Assembly: GCF_000269865.1 (NCBI RefSeq)
Contig: NZ_AKKV01000027.1
Span: 62,001-126,000, forward strand
DNA: 64,000 nt
Source of the DNA: Fictibacillus macauensis ZFHKF-1
GTDB taxonomy: Bacteria; Bacillota; Bacilli; Bacillales; Fictibacillaceae
Direction of reading: 5' to 3'
A program made the translations under genes and the position numbers. A model generated the notes under the pieces. The model was not told the DNA's origin and searched no databases. It saw only the letters and a program-made list of their open reading frames with translations. Below, in pieces: positions 48,040-56,885 of the stretch (positions are counted from its first letter, which is position 1; each line of letters starts with the position of its first letter).

Positions 48040-49318
48040 TAGCTATAAATATTATGGCAGAGTGACAAAGGTTGTAGGGTTAACGATTGAATCATCTGGC
48101 CCGCGTGCCTCCATTGGTGATCTTTGTTATATCCATCTTGGGGATAATCACCAAAAAAAGGTGAGTGCAGAAGTGGTTGGTTTTCATGAAGATCGCGTAT
48201 TGCTTATGCCTTTTGCACCCATTAAAGAAATGGCAGTAGGTAGTCTCGTAGAGGCGACCGGTCAGTCTGTTTCTATTGGTGTTGGACCCGCTTTAATTGG
48301 TCAAGTTATTGATGCATTAGGGAAGCCGTTAGATGGTGTTTCATTAAAAGGGCTCGTAAACGTCCCAACAGATCAAGAACCGCCAAATCCCCTTTCAAGA
48401 CCGAGAATTAAAGAGGTTATGTCTGTTGGTGTTCGCTCTATTGATAGTGCATTAACTGTTGGAAAAGGTCAAAGAATGGGTATTTTTGCTGGAAGTGGTG
48501 TTGGGAAAAGTACGTTACTAGGTATGATTGCACGAAATTCAATGGCTGACGTCAATGTAATTGCTTTAATCGGGGAACGCGGTCGTGAAGTAATGGACTT
48601 TATTGAAAGAGATCTTGGAGAGGAAGGGCTCAAGAAGTCTGTTGTAATTGTCGCAACGTCAGATCAGCCAGCACTTATGCGCCTAAAAGGAGCCATGACA
48701 GCAACAGCAATCGCTGAATATTTTAGAGATTGTGGCATGAATGTCATGCTGATGATGGATTCGGTTACACGCTTTGCGATGGCGCAACGAGAAATTGGCT
48801 TAGCTGTAGGAGAACCACCTACAACAAAAGGGTATACACCATCTGTGTTTGCTTTATTGCCTAAATTGTTAGAGCGGTCAGGGATGAGTGAGCATGGATC
48901 CATTACGGCATTTTATACGGTGTTAGTTGATGGAGATGATATGAATGAGCCCATTGCGGATAGTGTTCGCGGCATTTTAGATGGTCATATCGTACTAGAT
49001 CGTTCCCTCGCCCATAAAGGTCAATTTCCAGCCATTGCGCTATTAAAAAGCGTTAGCCGTGTGATGAATGACTTGATTGACGCTACGCATAAAGAGGCAG
49101 CCGCCAGTCTTCGCAAGCTGTTAGCTACGTATTTAGAGGCAGAAGATTTAATTACCATTGGAGCTTATAAAAAAGGATCATCAGCTTCTGTTGATCACGC
49201 TATTAAACAGCATCCAAAAATTATTTCTTTTTTACAACAAAGTGTAGATGAGCCTGCTGATTTTTACGAGACACTTCATCGTCTACTTCAAGAGTTTGGG
49301 GGAGAAACAAGTTCATGA
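47999..49318 (+). CDS. fliI: Flagellum-specific ATPase FliI
   Basis: The 439-residue F1-beta-like ATPase powers type III flagellar export. Walker A is GIFAGSGVGKSTLLG (about residue 163). GERGREVMDFIERDL and the Walker B region NVMLMMDSVTRFA are intact. The ATG at 47999 follows GAGGAGCACAACC inside fliH. The stop overlaps the fliJ start (ATGA). Confidence 0.97.
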   Translation: MNVPALKTIIQKSNSYKYYGRVTKVVGLTIESSGPRASIGDLCYIHLGDNHQKKVSAEVVGFHEDRVLLMPFAPIKEMAVGSLVEATGQSVSIGVGPALIGQVIDALGKPLDGVSLKGLVNVPTDQEPPNPLSRPRIKEVMSVGVRSIDSALTVGKGQRMGIFAGSGVGKSTLLGMIARNSMADVNVIALIGERGREVMDFIERDLGEEGLKKSVVIVATSDQPALMRLKGAMTATAIAEYFRDCGMNVMLMMDSVTRFAMAQREIGLAVGEPPTTKGYTPSVFALLPKLLERSGMSEHGSITAFYTVLVDGDDMNEPIADSVRGILDGHIVLDRSLAHKGQFPAIALLKSVSRVMNDLIDATHKEAAASLRKLLATYLEAEDLITIGAYKKGSSASVDHAIKQHPKIISFLQQSVDEPADFYETLHRLLQEFGGETSS

Positions 49319-49752
49319 TCTTTGAATTTAAAATGGAAAAATTATTAAGACTTAAAATTCGTGAAAAAGAACAAGCAGAAGTGAGCTATGCGGCGAGTGT
49401 CGATCGCTTTGAAGAACTAGCACAAACACTTTTTCAATTATTAAAGCAACGAGAGCGGATTGAAGAGCATTCTTCACATCAGTTTCGTCAAAAAGTCGTT
49501 ATTAACGAATTGCAACAAACGCAACGCTTTCTGCTTTCCTTATCACAACGAATTGCTGATTTACATGAGCGCGTATTACATGCACGTAGAGAAATGAATG
49601 AGGCTCAGCAATGGTTAGTTGAAAAAACAACAGACGTGAAAAAACTAGAAAAATTAAAAGAAAAACGAGAAGAAGTTCATAAAGAACACATTCGTCTTTA
49701 TGAAATGAAAGAAAGTGATGAAGTAGCCGTAAGACGTTATATCAACGTATAA
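49315..49752 (+). CDS. fliJ: Flagellar export chaperone FliJ
   Basis: The 145-residue all-helical coiled-coil protein is the central stalk-like component linking FliI to FlhA. It starts MIFEFKMEKLLRLKIREKEQAE, as in Bacillus FliJ, and is rich in Glu, Gln and Arg throughout. Translationally coupled to fliI. Confidence 0.93.
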   Translation: MIFEFKMEKLLRLKIREKEQAEVSYAASVDRFEELAQTLFQLLKQRERIEEHSSHQFRQKVVINELQQTQRFLLSLSQRIADLHERVLHARREMNEAQQWLVEKTTDVKKLEKLKEKREEVHKEHIRLYEMKESDEVAVRRYINV

Positions 49753-49766
49753 AAAGGAGTGGTTAT

Positions 49767-50315
49767 TTGGAGAAGAAAGGTGTAGCTCGTCGATTTCTTC
49801 TTTCCATTGTCTTCTCACTTCTGTTCCTTTGCCTTTCATTAGGCTTGATTTTATCCTTCTTAGGTTGGAATGTGTGGGAGGACGTTAAGAAAAACGTTCC
49901 TTTATTCTCTTCATCGGTTACAGCGCAAGACGATCATGATGAGACAAAAGACAATGAGGCGTATTGGAAGAAGAAAGATGCAGAGCGTGAAAAAACAGTG
50001 AGTCAATTGAAGCAAGCGATGACTAGTAAAGACGAAGAATTACAAAAAATGAAGACGCAACTAAAGCAGCTACAATCAGAAAAAAAGAAAGAAACGAAAA
50101 AAGTCATAAAAGAACCCCACGTAAATACAACGCAACTAGCTAGCTGGTACGAGACGATGTCTCCCAAAAAAGCTGCGGTTATCTTTGAAAAAATGAAACT
50201 AAAAGAAGTAAAACAAGTATTACATACGTTAGATGATGACGTATCGAGTGCCATATTAGAAAAAATGTCGCCAACACAAGCAGCAAAGCTAACAGCCATG
50301 ATGAATAAAAAATAG
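49767..50315 (+). CDS. ylxF: MotE/YlxF family flagellar protein
   Basis: The 182-residue membrane-anchored protein has one N-terminal transmembrane helix (about 8-32). A Lys/Glu-rich coiled coil (about 60-115) follows, then a C-terminal MgtE_N-like domain (WYETMSPKKAAVIFEKMKLKE). MotE-like proteins are thought to be chaperones or stator-associated factors. The start is TTG 49767 behind AAAAAGGAGTGG. It lies between fliJ and fliK as in B. subtilis. Confidence 0.88.
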   Translation: MEKKGVARRFLLSIVFSLLFLCLSLGLILSFLGWNVWEDVKKNVPLFSSSVTAQDDHDETKDNEAYWKKKDAEREKTVSQLKQAMTSKDEELQKMKTQLKQLQSEKKKETKKVIKEPHVNTTQLASWYETMSPKKAAVIFEKMKLKEVKQVLHTLDDDVSSAILEKMSPTQAAKLTAMMNKK

Positions 50316-50334
50316 TGAAATAGGAGGAAAGCTC

Positions 50335-51873
50335 ATGGAATTGGCAAACGGTGTGGAAGTGCTTTTTCGAAAACAAGCGATACCAGTTACGACAAAAAAG
50401 GAAGAAAACGCGTCATTGCTAGCATCCTTTCATAGCTCACTTCAGGCTGCTACTTCAAAAGAGGAAGAGCAGGAGCAATCGGGAACGTTTGAGGAAGAAG
50501 CGCAAAGAGTGATTGAAGCGTGCAATGAGTGGTTGGAAGAAATTTCTCACTTGTCAGATGGTGAACGCATGCAAGCTTTTGAAGAGTATAGCGCCTTATT
50601 TTTCTCCTCACAAAAGGGAGGTGATACTAATCCTGTAACAAGCGATGATCAACCGTTAACTGCTGTTCAAGAAAAAGCGCTTCACGTTTTTCAGCTACTT
50701 GCTGGCTTACACCAACAATACAGTGGCTATGAGCGAGGTAATCAATGGCGACAAGAAATGGTTCACAGTCAGGAGTCGACCGTAAATGACATTTTAACGC
50801 AAATGCAACGTTCTTTGACACAGCTCATGGATCAAAGCGGGAGAACCGAAGAGAAGAATGCGAAGGGTGTTTTATTATCCGAAATGCTAAGAACCTTTTT
50901 GGAACAAGAAACGGTCAGATTACAAGCTCCAAAACAAGAAGCAACCATTATGTTAGATGCGCTTCGAGAAGCACGTCTCCCTCGGTTTGTAAAGGAGATG
51001 GAGGGAGGAAATAACCTAAATAGCGTGATTTCCGAAGAAACAAACGAAGAAAAACAGTTATCTATGTCTCGTTTACGCGACAAGCTTTCCATCGAAGCCC
51101 TCTCGCGTTCCTTTAGTTCATTAAGTGGTCCAGCAGTAATGACTGAAAAGGCTGTCACGAATGAGCAACGTATCTTTTTAGCCATGATGAAGGGTGAAAC
51201 CGAAGTAAACAGAGCTTCATCTCAAGAGAATAAAGGAATAGGTGCGGTCTCTACTACGGTGGATTTAGCAGGTCAGCTGACATCTTCTAGTGATCAAGAG
51301 CCATTTTTCTCGGAAAAAATACTGCAAGAAAAGGCTGGTCTATCGACACTGCGTGATGAGAGGTTAACAGACTTTTCAATGCCACGCGTTCTCAGTATGG
51401 AAGGTGTAGCCCTAGGTCGGATAAATAGGGATGAATCCTCATCATCCCCGCTTTTGCGCACGGTGCTTCGAGATCTACAACAATGGACAATGCAACAACA
51501 CATGAACGCTGAGATCGGCGAACCTTTAACGGCCCTTCGCATTAGGCTAACACCGGAAGCGCTCGGAACCCTTTCAATAGAAATGATGAAAGAAAACGGG
51601 AAATTGTTCGCTAAGATTGTCACTACTTCTAGTGGCGCAAAAGAACTAGTAGAAGCCAACATTCATGTATTAAAGTCGGCGTTTCAAGAGAGCGGTACAA
51701 GGATTTCCGAAGTTGTCGTTCAAGAAGAAACGGGGACAACGCCGCAACCATTTAACGATCATCGTTCCAAGCAAGAGCATCGAGAGAACCAAGAGCAACG
51801 AGAGGAACGCAAGGTGGAAACTGATTTTTTACACGTATTAATGGAAACGACACAGGAGGAGAGTGACATATGA
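50335..51873 (+). CDS. fliK: Flagellar hook-length control protein FliK
   Basis: The 512-residue secreted molecular ruler has a long low-complexity N-terminal region rich in Glu, Gln and Ser. A conserved C-terminal domain (about 395-470) follows, containing LRIRLTPEALGTLSIEM, a pattern typical of Flg_hook domains. The charged Arg/Glu/Gln tail is variable. The stop overlaps the flgD start (ATGA). The N-terminal part is weakly conserved, so the identity rests on the C-terminal domain and position. Confidence 0.9.
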   Translation: MELANGVEVLFRKQAIPVTTKKEENASLLASFHSSLQAATSKEEEQEQSGTFEEEAQRVIEACNEWLEEISHLSDGERMQAFEEYSALFFSSQKGGDTNPVTSDDQPLTAVQEKALHVFQLLAGLHQQYSGYERGNQWRQEMVHSQESTVNDILTQMQRSLTQLMDQSGRTEEKNAKGVLLSEMLRTFLEQETVRLQAPKQEATIMLDALREARLPRFVKEMEGGNNLNSVISEETNEEKQLSMSRLRDKLSIEALSRSFSSLSGPAVMTEKAVTNEQRIFLAMMKGETEVNRASSQENKGIGAVSTTVDLAGQLTSSSDQEPFFSEKILQEKAGLSTLRDERLTDFSMPRVLSMEGVALGRINRDESSSSPLLRTVLRDLQQWTMQQHMNAEIGEPLTALRIRLTPEALGTLSIEMMKENGKLFAKIVTTSSGAKELVEANIHVLKSAFQESGTRISEVVVQEETGTTPQPFNDHRSKQEHRENQEQREERKVETDFLHVLMETTQEESDI

Positions 51874-52250
51874 ATATAAACATTAACAATGATTTACTGT
51901 TACCAACTACGAAAACAGCAGCTCCAAAAGCTACTCTCGGTAAAGATGAGTTTCTGAAACTACTAATGGTACAGCTTAAAAATCAGGATCCAGCGAGCCC
52001 AATCGACGATAAACAATTTATTTCCCAAATGGCCACATTTACCTCATTAGAACAGCTAACGAATTTAAATCAATCGATGAAAGCATTGGCTGATAGCACG
52101 TTGATTGGCAAACAGATCAAATATCAAAAAGAAAATGGCACTCCTACAGAAGGTGAAGTGAAAAGTGTGTTATTTAAAAATGGCGCGACACAACTGCAAT
52201 TGAAAAATGATGTCGTTATTGAGCGCAATCAACTTCTTCAAGTGATGTAG
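51870..52250 (+). CDS. flgD: Flagellar hook assembly (capping) protein FlgD
   Basis: The 126-residue protein has the FlgD N-terminal core (LGKDEFLKLLMVQLKNQDP and FISQMATFTSLEQLTNLN). The tudor/Ig-like C-terminal part of proteobacterial FlgD is lacking, which is usual for Bacillus, though it is slightly shorter than B. subtilis FlgD. It scaffolds hook polymerisation. Coupled to fliK. Confidence 0.94.
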   Translation: MNININNDLLLPTTKTAAPKATLGKDEFLKLLMVQLKNQDPASPIDDKQFISQMATFTSLEQLTNLNQSMKALADSTLIGKQIKYQKENGTPTEGEVKSVLFKNGATQLQLKNDVVIERNQLLQVM

Positions 52251-52294
52251 TTTTTGTTTTTTTATATGGTGTAAATCAAAGAGGGGGATAAGAG

Positions 52295-53080
52295 ATGTTA
52301 CGTTCACTGTATTCAGGAATTAGCGGAATGAAAAATTTTCAAACGAAATTAGATGTGATTGGAAATAACATTGCTAACGTCAATACCTATGGTTTTAAAA
52401 AAGGAAGAGTAACCTTTAAAGATTTAGTCAGTCAGCAACTTGCACAAGGTACGGTCGGAACGAATCCGAAGCAAGTAGGCCTCGGCTCTGGCGTTGCAAC
52501 GATTGATACAGTGGATACACAAGGTAGTCCACAAACGACTGGCAGGCCGCTTGATGTGGCAATTGAAGGAGATGGTTACTTTCTTGTGCAGTCACCTGGA
52601 GGCAACTTTTTAACGCGTGCGGGTAATTTTTACTTAACGCCAGACGGTGACGAGCGCAAACTCGTTACAGCAGATGGGTATGCCGTACTTGATGTTGACG
52701 GTGCAGAAATCAAAATTCCAAAAGAAGCAAAAAGTTATAGCATTGGATCAGATGGATCGGTAACTATTGTGACGGATACGGGTACAACGAGCGATCAAAA
52801 ACTGGGACTTGTCACCGTGCCAAATCCGGGTGGCTTAGAAAAAACAGGAAGTAACTTATATCGCATTGGTCCTAATTCTGGTGAACATTCTTCTCCGGCA
52901 TTAGTCCCAGGAAGTGGTGGAGCGGGCAAACTCATAAGTGCTTCTCTCGAAATGTCGAACGTAGATCTATCCGAAGAATTTACGGAAATGATTGTAGCGC
53001 AACGTGCTTTTCAGTCAAATACAAAAATTATTACAACGTCTGATGAAATATTACAAGAGCTTGTTAATTTAAAACGATAA
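52295..53080 (+). CDS. flgE: Flagellar hook protein FlgE
   Basis: The 261-residue axial protein starts MLRSLYSGISGMKNFQTKLD and ends FQSNTKIITTSDEILQELVNLKR-like (last 13: SDEILQELVNLKR). It closely follows B. subtilis FlgE (once named FlgG). It is a minimal hook protein with no large D2/D3 insert. By homology alone it could be called flgG; position after flgD and before swrD supports the hook role. AGGGGG precedes the start. Confidence 0.93.
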   Translation: MLRSLYSGISGMKNFQTKLDVIGNNIANVNTYGFKKGRVTFKDLVSQQLAQGTVGTNPKQVGLGSGVATIDTVDTQGSPQTTGRPLDVAIEGDGYFLVQSPGGNFLTRAGNFYLTPDGDERKLVTADGYAVLDVDGAEIKIPKEAKSYSIGSDGSVTIVTDTGTTSDQKLGLVTVPNPGGLEKTGSNLYRIGPNSGEHSSPALVPGSGGAGKLISASLEMSNVDLSEEFTEMIVAQRAFQSNTKIITTSDEILQELVNLKR

Positions 53081-53093
53081 GAAGGTGAGGAGA

Positions 53094-53122
53094 CCGGAGT
53101 GAACGGCAACGATTCATTCCGG
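53094..53122 (+). promoter_or_regulatory. Hairpin between Shine-Dalgarno and start codon of swrD
   Basis: CCGGAGTGAA (53094-53103) pairs with TTCATTCCGG (53113-53122), ten pairs with one G-T. The only good Shine-Dalgarno (GAAGGTGAGG, 53081-53090) lies 40 bases before the swrD ATG. With the stem folded it would be about 10 bases away. Confidence 0.65.
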
Positions 53123-53129
53123 CAACGTC

Positions 53130-53351
53130 ATGATTGAATTAACAAAACTAAATGGTGAAACGTTTACATTACATGCTGTATGGATTGAACATATTCAAGC
53201 GTTTCCGGATACGACAATTACGCTTACATCGGGAAAGAAGTTCGTAGTTTTAGAGAAACCAGAAGAAGTGAAAGCTCGTGTCATGACATTCTATCAAACA
53301 GCCTCTCCCTATTCGACCTGCTTACATCCCCAAAAGGAGGAAAGTAAATGA
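53130..53351 (+). CDS. swrD: FlbD/SwrD family flagellar power protein
   Basis: The 73-residue protein begins MIELTKLNGETFTLHAVWIEHIQ. In B. subtilis SwrD raises motor torque and supports swarming. No Shine-Dalgarno is adjacent to the ATG; a hairpin and a 12-codon frame (GTG 53099, stop 53135-53137) overlap the start region. The stop overlaps the fliL start (ATGA). Confidence 0.93.
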   Translation: MIELTKLNGETFTLHAVWIEHIQAFPDTTITLTSGKKFVVLEKPEEVKARVMTFYQTASPYSTCLHPQKEESK

Positions 53352-53791
53352 GCGCAGAATCAATGCCCCCCAAAAAGCGAAATGGCTTGTTTATAGTAGT
53401 TATTGCAGTGCTTATCGCTAGTGGCGCAATGCTTTATTTTCTCTTTTTTAACGAGAAAGAGAAAGCCTATGGAAGCGATCCAGGGGCTGAGGATCTTGCC
53501 CAGCTAACTGTGGAGACGAAGGAAATTATTACAAACCTAAAAGACCAATCGTATATTAAAACAAAATTCCGATTCCAAACAGATACGGCGGAAGCGAAAG
53601 AAGAGCTAGAACAACGCCTTTTTCAAGTAAATCATCTTGTCATTTATGAATTAGCTGCTTTCAATCGTAAAGAGCTTCAAGGACAGCAAGGAATAAGTAA
53701 GCTTGAAGAACGTTTAAAACGACAAACAGCTCAACTTCTGCAAAAAGGCTCCATTCAAAAAGTGTATACGGTTGAAAAGGTTGTTCAGTAA
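53348..53791 (+). CDS. fliL: Flagellar basal body-associated protein FliL
   Basis: The 147-residue single-pass protein has a transmembrane helix at about 14-36 (LFIVVIAVLIASGAMLYFLF) and an extracellular domain related to stomatin rings around stators. It is needed for full torque. The start overlaps the swrD stop behind AAAAGGAGG. Confidence 0.92.
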   Translation: MSAESMPPKKRNGLFIVVIAVLIASGAMLYFLFFNEKEKAYGSDPGAEDLAQLTVETKEIITNLKDQSYIKTKFRFQTDTAEAKEELEQRLFQVNHLVIYELAAFNRKELQGQQGISKLEERLKRQTAQLLQKGSIQKVYTVEKVVQ

Positions 53792-53816
53792 GTAACAACC
53801 CACAAGGAGAAGAGAA

Positions 53817-54797
53817 ATGACAGAAGTATTATCACAAAATGAAATTGATGCGCTACTTTCTGCGATTTCAACCGGTGAAATGGATGCAGAAGAGCTAAAA
53901 AAAGAAGAAAACGAGCGACGTATAAGAACGTATGACTTTAAGCGAGCGCTGCGTTTTTCTAAAGATCAAGTAAGAAGTATTACGCGCGTACATGAAAATT
54001 TTGCTCGTTTATTAACAACCTATGTTTCTGCTCAATTGCGAACCTATGTGCAAATATCTGTTGCTTCAGTCGACCAATTGCCTTATGAAGAATTCATACG
54101 TTCGATCCCAAGGATGACGATTTTAAATCTATTCGAAGCCGCGCCTTTACCTGGACGCCTTTTAATAGAAGTAAATCCGAATATTGCCTATAGCATGTTA
54201 GACCGCTTATTAGGAGGGCATGGGACGAGTGTCAATAAGGTAGCTTCGTTAACAGAAATAGAAACAACCATCCTTTCACAGTTGTTTCGTGGCTCGTTAT
54301 CAAGTTATCAAGAAGCGTGGAGTACGGTCGTAGATATAGAGCCGACAATGCTTGATTTTGAAGTGAATCCACAGTTTTTACAAATGGTTTCTCCGAATGA
54401 AACCGTCGTTGTTATTTCATTAACAACAACGATCGGCGAAACAAGTGGCATGATGAATGTTTGTTTACCACATGTTGTATTAGAACCGGTTATGCAAAAA
54501 CTATCGGTTCATTATTGGATGCAGCATCAGAAGAAAACGCTAGAGCCAGAAGAACAAGATTGGATACAAGAACGAATTAAACGTTCAGATCTAGCAATAA
54601 TTGCTGAATTAGGTCGCTCTACGATGACTGTTCAAGATCTTATGGAATTAACAGAAGGTGACGTGCTGTTGTTAGATCAAAAATTAACTGCGCCGCTTTC
54701 TGTGTATGTAGATGAAAAGAAAAAGTTCCTGGCTCAGCCGGGAAGAGTCAACCGGCAGCTCGCTGTGCAAATGCTTGTTGATTTAAAGGAGGAATAA
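53817..54797 (+). CDS. fliM: Flagellar motor switch protein FliM
   Basis: The 326-residue C-ring protein has the N-terminal CheY-P-binding motif LSQNEIDALLSAI, a CheC-like middle domain (about 45-230) and a C-terminal SpoA/FliN-like domain (about 245-320). CAAGGAGAAG precedes the ATG. Followed by fliY within 4 bases. Confidence 0.97.
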   Translation: MTEVLSQNEIDALLSAISTGEMDAEELKKEENERRIRTYDFKRALRFSKDQVRSITRVHENFARLLTTYVSAQLRTYVQISVASVDQLPYEEFIRSIPRMTILNLFEAAPLPGRLLIEVNPNIAYSMLDRLLGGHGTSVNKVASLTEIETTILSQLFRGSLSSYQEAWSTVVDIEPTMLDFEVNPQFLQMVSPNETVVVISLTTTIGETSGMMNVCLPHVVLEPVMQKLSVHYWMQHQKKTLEPEEQDWIQERIKRSDLAIIAELGRSTMTVQDLMELTEGDVLLLDQKLTAPLSVYVDEKKKFLAQPGRVNRQLAVQMLVDLKEE

Positions 54798-54800
54798 GGC

Positions 54801-55826
54801 ATGCTATCTCAAGATGAAATTGATGCATTGCTTGCAAAAGAAGAAGCGGTGAGTGAAGGAATTGAACATTACTTAACAGGAATGGAACAAGATGCGCTCG
54901 GAGAAATAGGGAACATTTCTTTTGGTAGTGCGTCAACAGCGCTTTCAGCATTGCTACATCAAAAAGTCCAAATTACAACGCCAATGGTTTCTATTATTGA
55001 AAAGAAAAATTTAGAGGAAGAATTTCCAACGCCTCACGTAGCTGTCAAAGTAGAGTACGTTGAAGGAGTAGAAGGAACCAATTTACTCGTCATTGAAACG
55101 AAGGACGCACAAATTATCGCAGATCTTATGTTAGGTGGAGATGGGAGGAATCCTGCTGAAACATTCGGAGAACTCCAACTTAGCGCCGTAGGTGAAGCGA
55201 TGAATCAAATGATGGGATCGGCTTCGACATCCCTTTCGACTATTTTTCAAAAGAAAGTCGATATCTCGCCTCCTACCATTGAGAATTTAAATGCGAATAT
55301 TCCATTTCCTGTAGATGAAGATATTCTTATTAAAGTATCCTTTCGATTGAAAATTGGTAGTTTAGTAGATTCAAGCATTATGCAACTGATTAAAGTAGAT
55401 TTTGCGCAACTGCTCGTTAAAGGACTGCTGCAAAGACAGGAGTCGGCTGCAACAGTTGAGGCTGTTATGCCGACAACGCACGAGTTACCGCCTAAAGAAA
55501 GTGTAGCCGTTCAGTCCGCTGTATTTTCTCCGTTTCATGAAGAAACGGTTGTTGTGCAGGAGCAAGAACCTTCGATTGAACGACTGCTTGATATTCCATT
55601 GCAGTTAACCGTCGAATTAGGAAGAACACGTCGTACCATTCAAGAAATATTAGAAATGGCTCCAGGTTCAATTGTGGAGCTTGATAAGTTAGCTGGTGAG
55701 CCGGTAGATATTTTAATCAATCAAAAGCTCGTAGCTAAGGGAGAAGTGGTTGTCATTGATGAGAATTTCGGCGTGCGCGTAAATGAAATTGTGAGCCGTA
55801 AAGCCCGTTTAATGAACTTAAAATAA
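54801..55826 (+). CDS. fliY: Flagellar motor switch phosphatase FliY
   Basis: The 341-residue C-ring protein carries the same MLSQDEIDALLA CheY-binding opening as FliM. A CheC-type domain has two phosphatase sites (DALGEIGN and AVGEAMNQ, each with the Glu and Asn). A C-terminal FliN domain (about 265-341) ends it. It dephosphorylates CheY-P at the switch. The linker before FliN looks shorter than in B. subtilis. AAAGGAGGAATAAG precedes it. Confidence 0.95.
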   Translation: MLSQDEIDALLAKEEAVSEGIEHYLTGMEQDALGEIGNISFGSASTALSALLHQKVQITTPMVSIIEKKNLEEEFPTPHVAVKVEYVEGVEGTNLLVIETKDAQIIADLMLGGDGRNPAETFGELQLSAVGEAMNQMMGSASTSLSTIFQKKVDISPPTIENLNANIPFPVDEDILIKVSFRLKIGSLVDSSIMQLIKVDFAQLLVKGLLQRQESAATVEAVMPTTHELPPKESVAVQSAVFSPFHEETVVVQEQEPSIERLLDIPLQLTVELGRTRRTIQEILEMAPGSIVELDKLAGEPVDILINQKLVAKGEVVVIDENFGVRVNEIVSRKARLMNLK

Positions 55827-55852
55827 ATAGATTTTTTGGAGGAGAGAGAAGG

Positions 55853-56215
55853 ATGAGTAAACGTATTTTAGTCGTTGATGATGCAGCTTTTATGAGAATG
55901 ATGATTAAGGATATTTTAATTAAAAATGGCTATCATGTGGTGGGAGAAGCCGCTGATGGTGCTGAGGCTGTTGAGAAATATAAAGAGCTAATGCCTGACT
56001 TAGTAACTCTTGATATTACAATGCCAGAAGTGGATGGAATTGCGGCGTTAAAGGAAATTCGTAAGCACCATTCTGACGCTAAAGTGATTATGTGCTCAGC
56101 GATGGGGCAACAGTCTATGGTGATTGATGCCATACAAGCAGGAGCAAAGGATTTTATCGTAAAGCCATTTCAGGCAGATCGCGTAATTGAAGCGATTTCG
56201 AAAACGTTGAGCTAA
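55853..56215 (+). CDS. cheY: Chemotaxis response regulator CheY
   Basis: The 120-residue single receiver domain has acidic residues in VVDDAAFMR (about 8-10), phosphoacceptor Asp in DLVTLDITMPEVDG (about 54), CSAMGQ (Thr/Ser switch) and the Lys in DFIVKPF. CheA phosphorylates it; CheY-P binds FliM/FliY. GGAGGAGAGAAGG precedes the ATG. Confidence 0.97.
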   Translation: MSKRILVVDDAAFMRMMIKDILIKNGYHVVGEAADGAEAVEKYKELMPDLVTLDITMPEVDGIAALKEIRKHHSDAKVIMCSAMGQQSMVIDAIQAGAKDFIVKPFQADRVIEAISKTLS

Positions 56216-56222
56216 TGTTCTG

Positions 56223-56885
56223 ATGGTGATGATAAAGAACAAGCTGTATATAAGCTTGCTTTGCCTTTTCATCGTGTGTGTAGGCGTAGTAAGTCCGCGC
56301 GCTGTCATAAAAGCAGAGGCAGCGTGTCTTACCGTTTACGAATGTACAGATCATGCGAAGGAAAAAGAAGACAAGCAGACTGGAGCATTAGAAGAGCAGT
56401 CAACGAAAGATCTTTACGGCAATGGTTTTGTAGCGATGTTTAAAGTAATTGCCGCACTAATTTTTGTAATTGGTTTATTGTATGGCGTATTAAAGTTTTT
56501 AAAAAAACGTAGTAAAGGCTTTAAAGAAAAGCAAGGAATGAATACGTTGGTCGGTGTAGGTTTGGGTGGTAATAAGTCCATCCAAGCAGTGAAAGTCGGT
56601 TCAGCAGTTTTTATCGTCGGTATAGGTGAAAATATTACGTTGTTAAAAGAAGTAGTAGATCCTCAAGAAGTTGAGCAATGGTTGCTCTCTCCAAATCGTA
56701 CGCAAACGACAACCGAGAGGCCTCATTCATTCTTTGGGCGCAAAGGTAAAAAAGGACCATCACGCTTCTCTGTAGAGCTAAAAACACGTCTTCGGCAAAT
56801 AAATGATGAGCGATCATCATTTGTTCAAAAGCTGTCAAAGGAAGGGAAAACGCATGAACAATCTACTGCCAAAGATCAATCTTGA
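56223..56885 (+). CDS. fliZ: Flagellar biosynthetic protein FliO/FliZ
   Basis: The 220-residue export-gate assembly protein has an N-terminal signal-like hydrophobic segment (about 8-27). A short external stretch and a second helix (about 72-92, FKVIAALIFVIGLLYGVLKFL) follow. The cytoplasmic FliO domain (GLGGNKSIQAVKVGSAVFIVGIG) ends with a basic tail. ATG 56223 or 56229 are both possible. The 3' end overlaps fliP by 32 bases. Confidence 0.9.
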   Translation: MVMIKNKLYISLLCLFIVCVGVVSPRAVIKAEAACLTVYECTDHAKEKEDKQTGALEEQSTKDLYGNGFVAMFKVIAALIFVIGLLYGVLKFLKKRSKGFKEKQGMNTLVGVGLGGNKSIQAVKVGSAVFIVGIGENITLLKEVVDPQEVEQWLLSPNRTQTTTERPHSFFGRKGKKGPSRFSVELKTRLRQINDERSSFVQKLSKEGKTHEQSTAKDQS

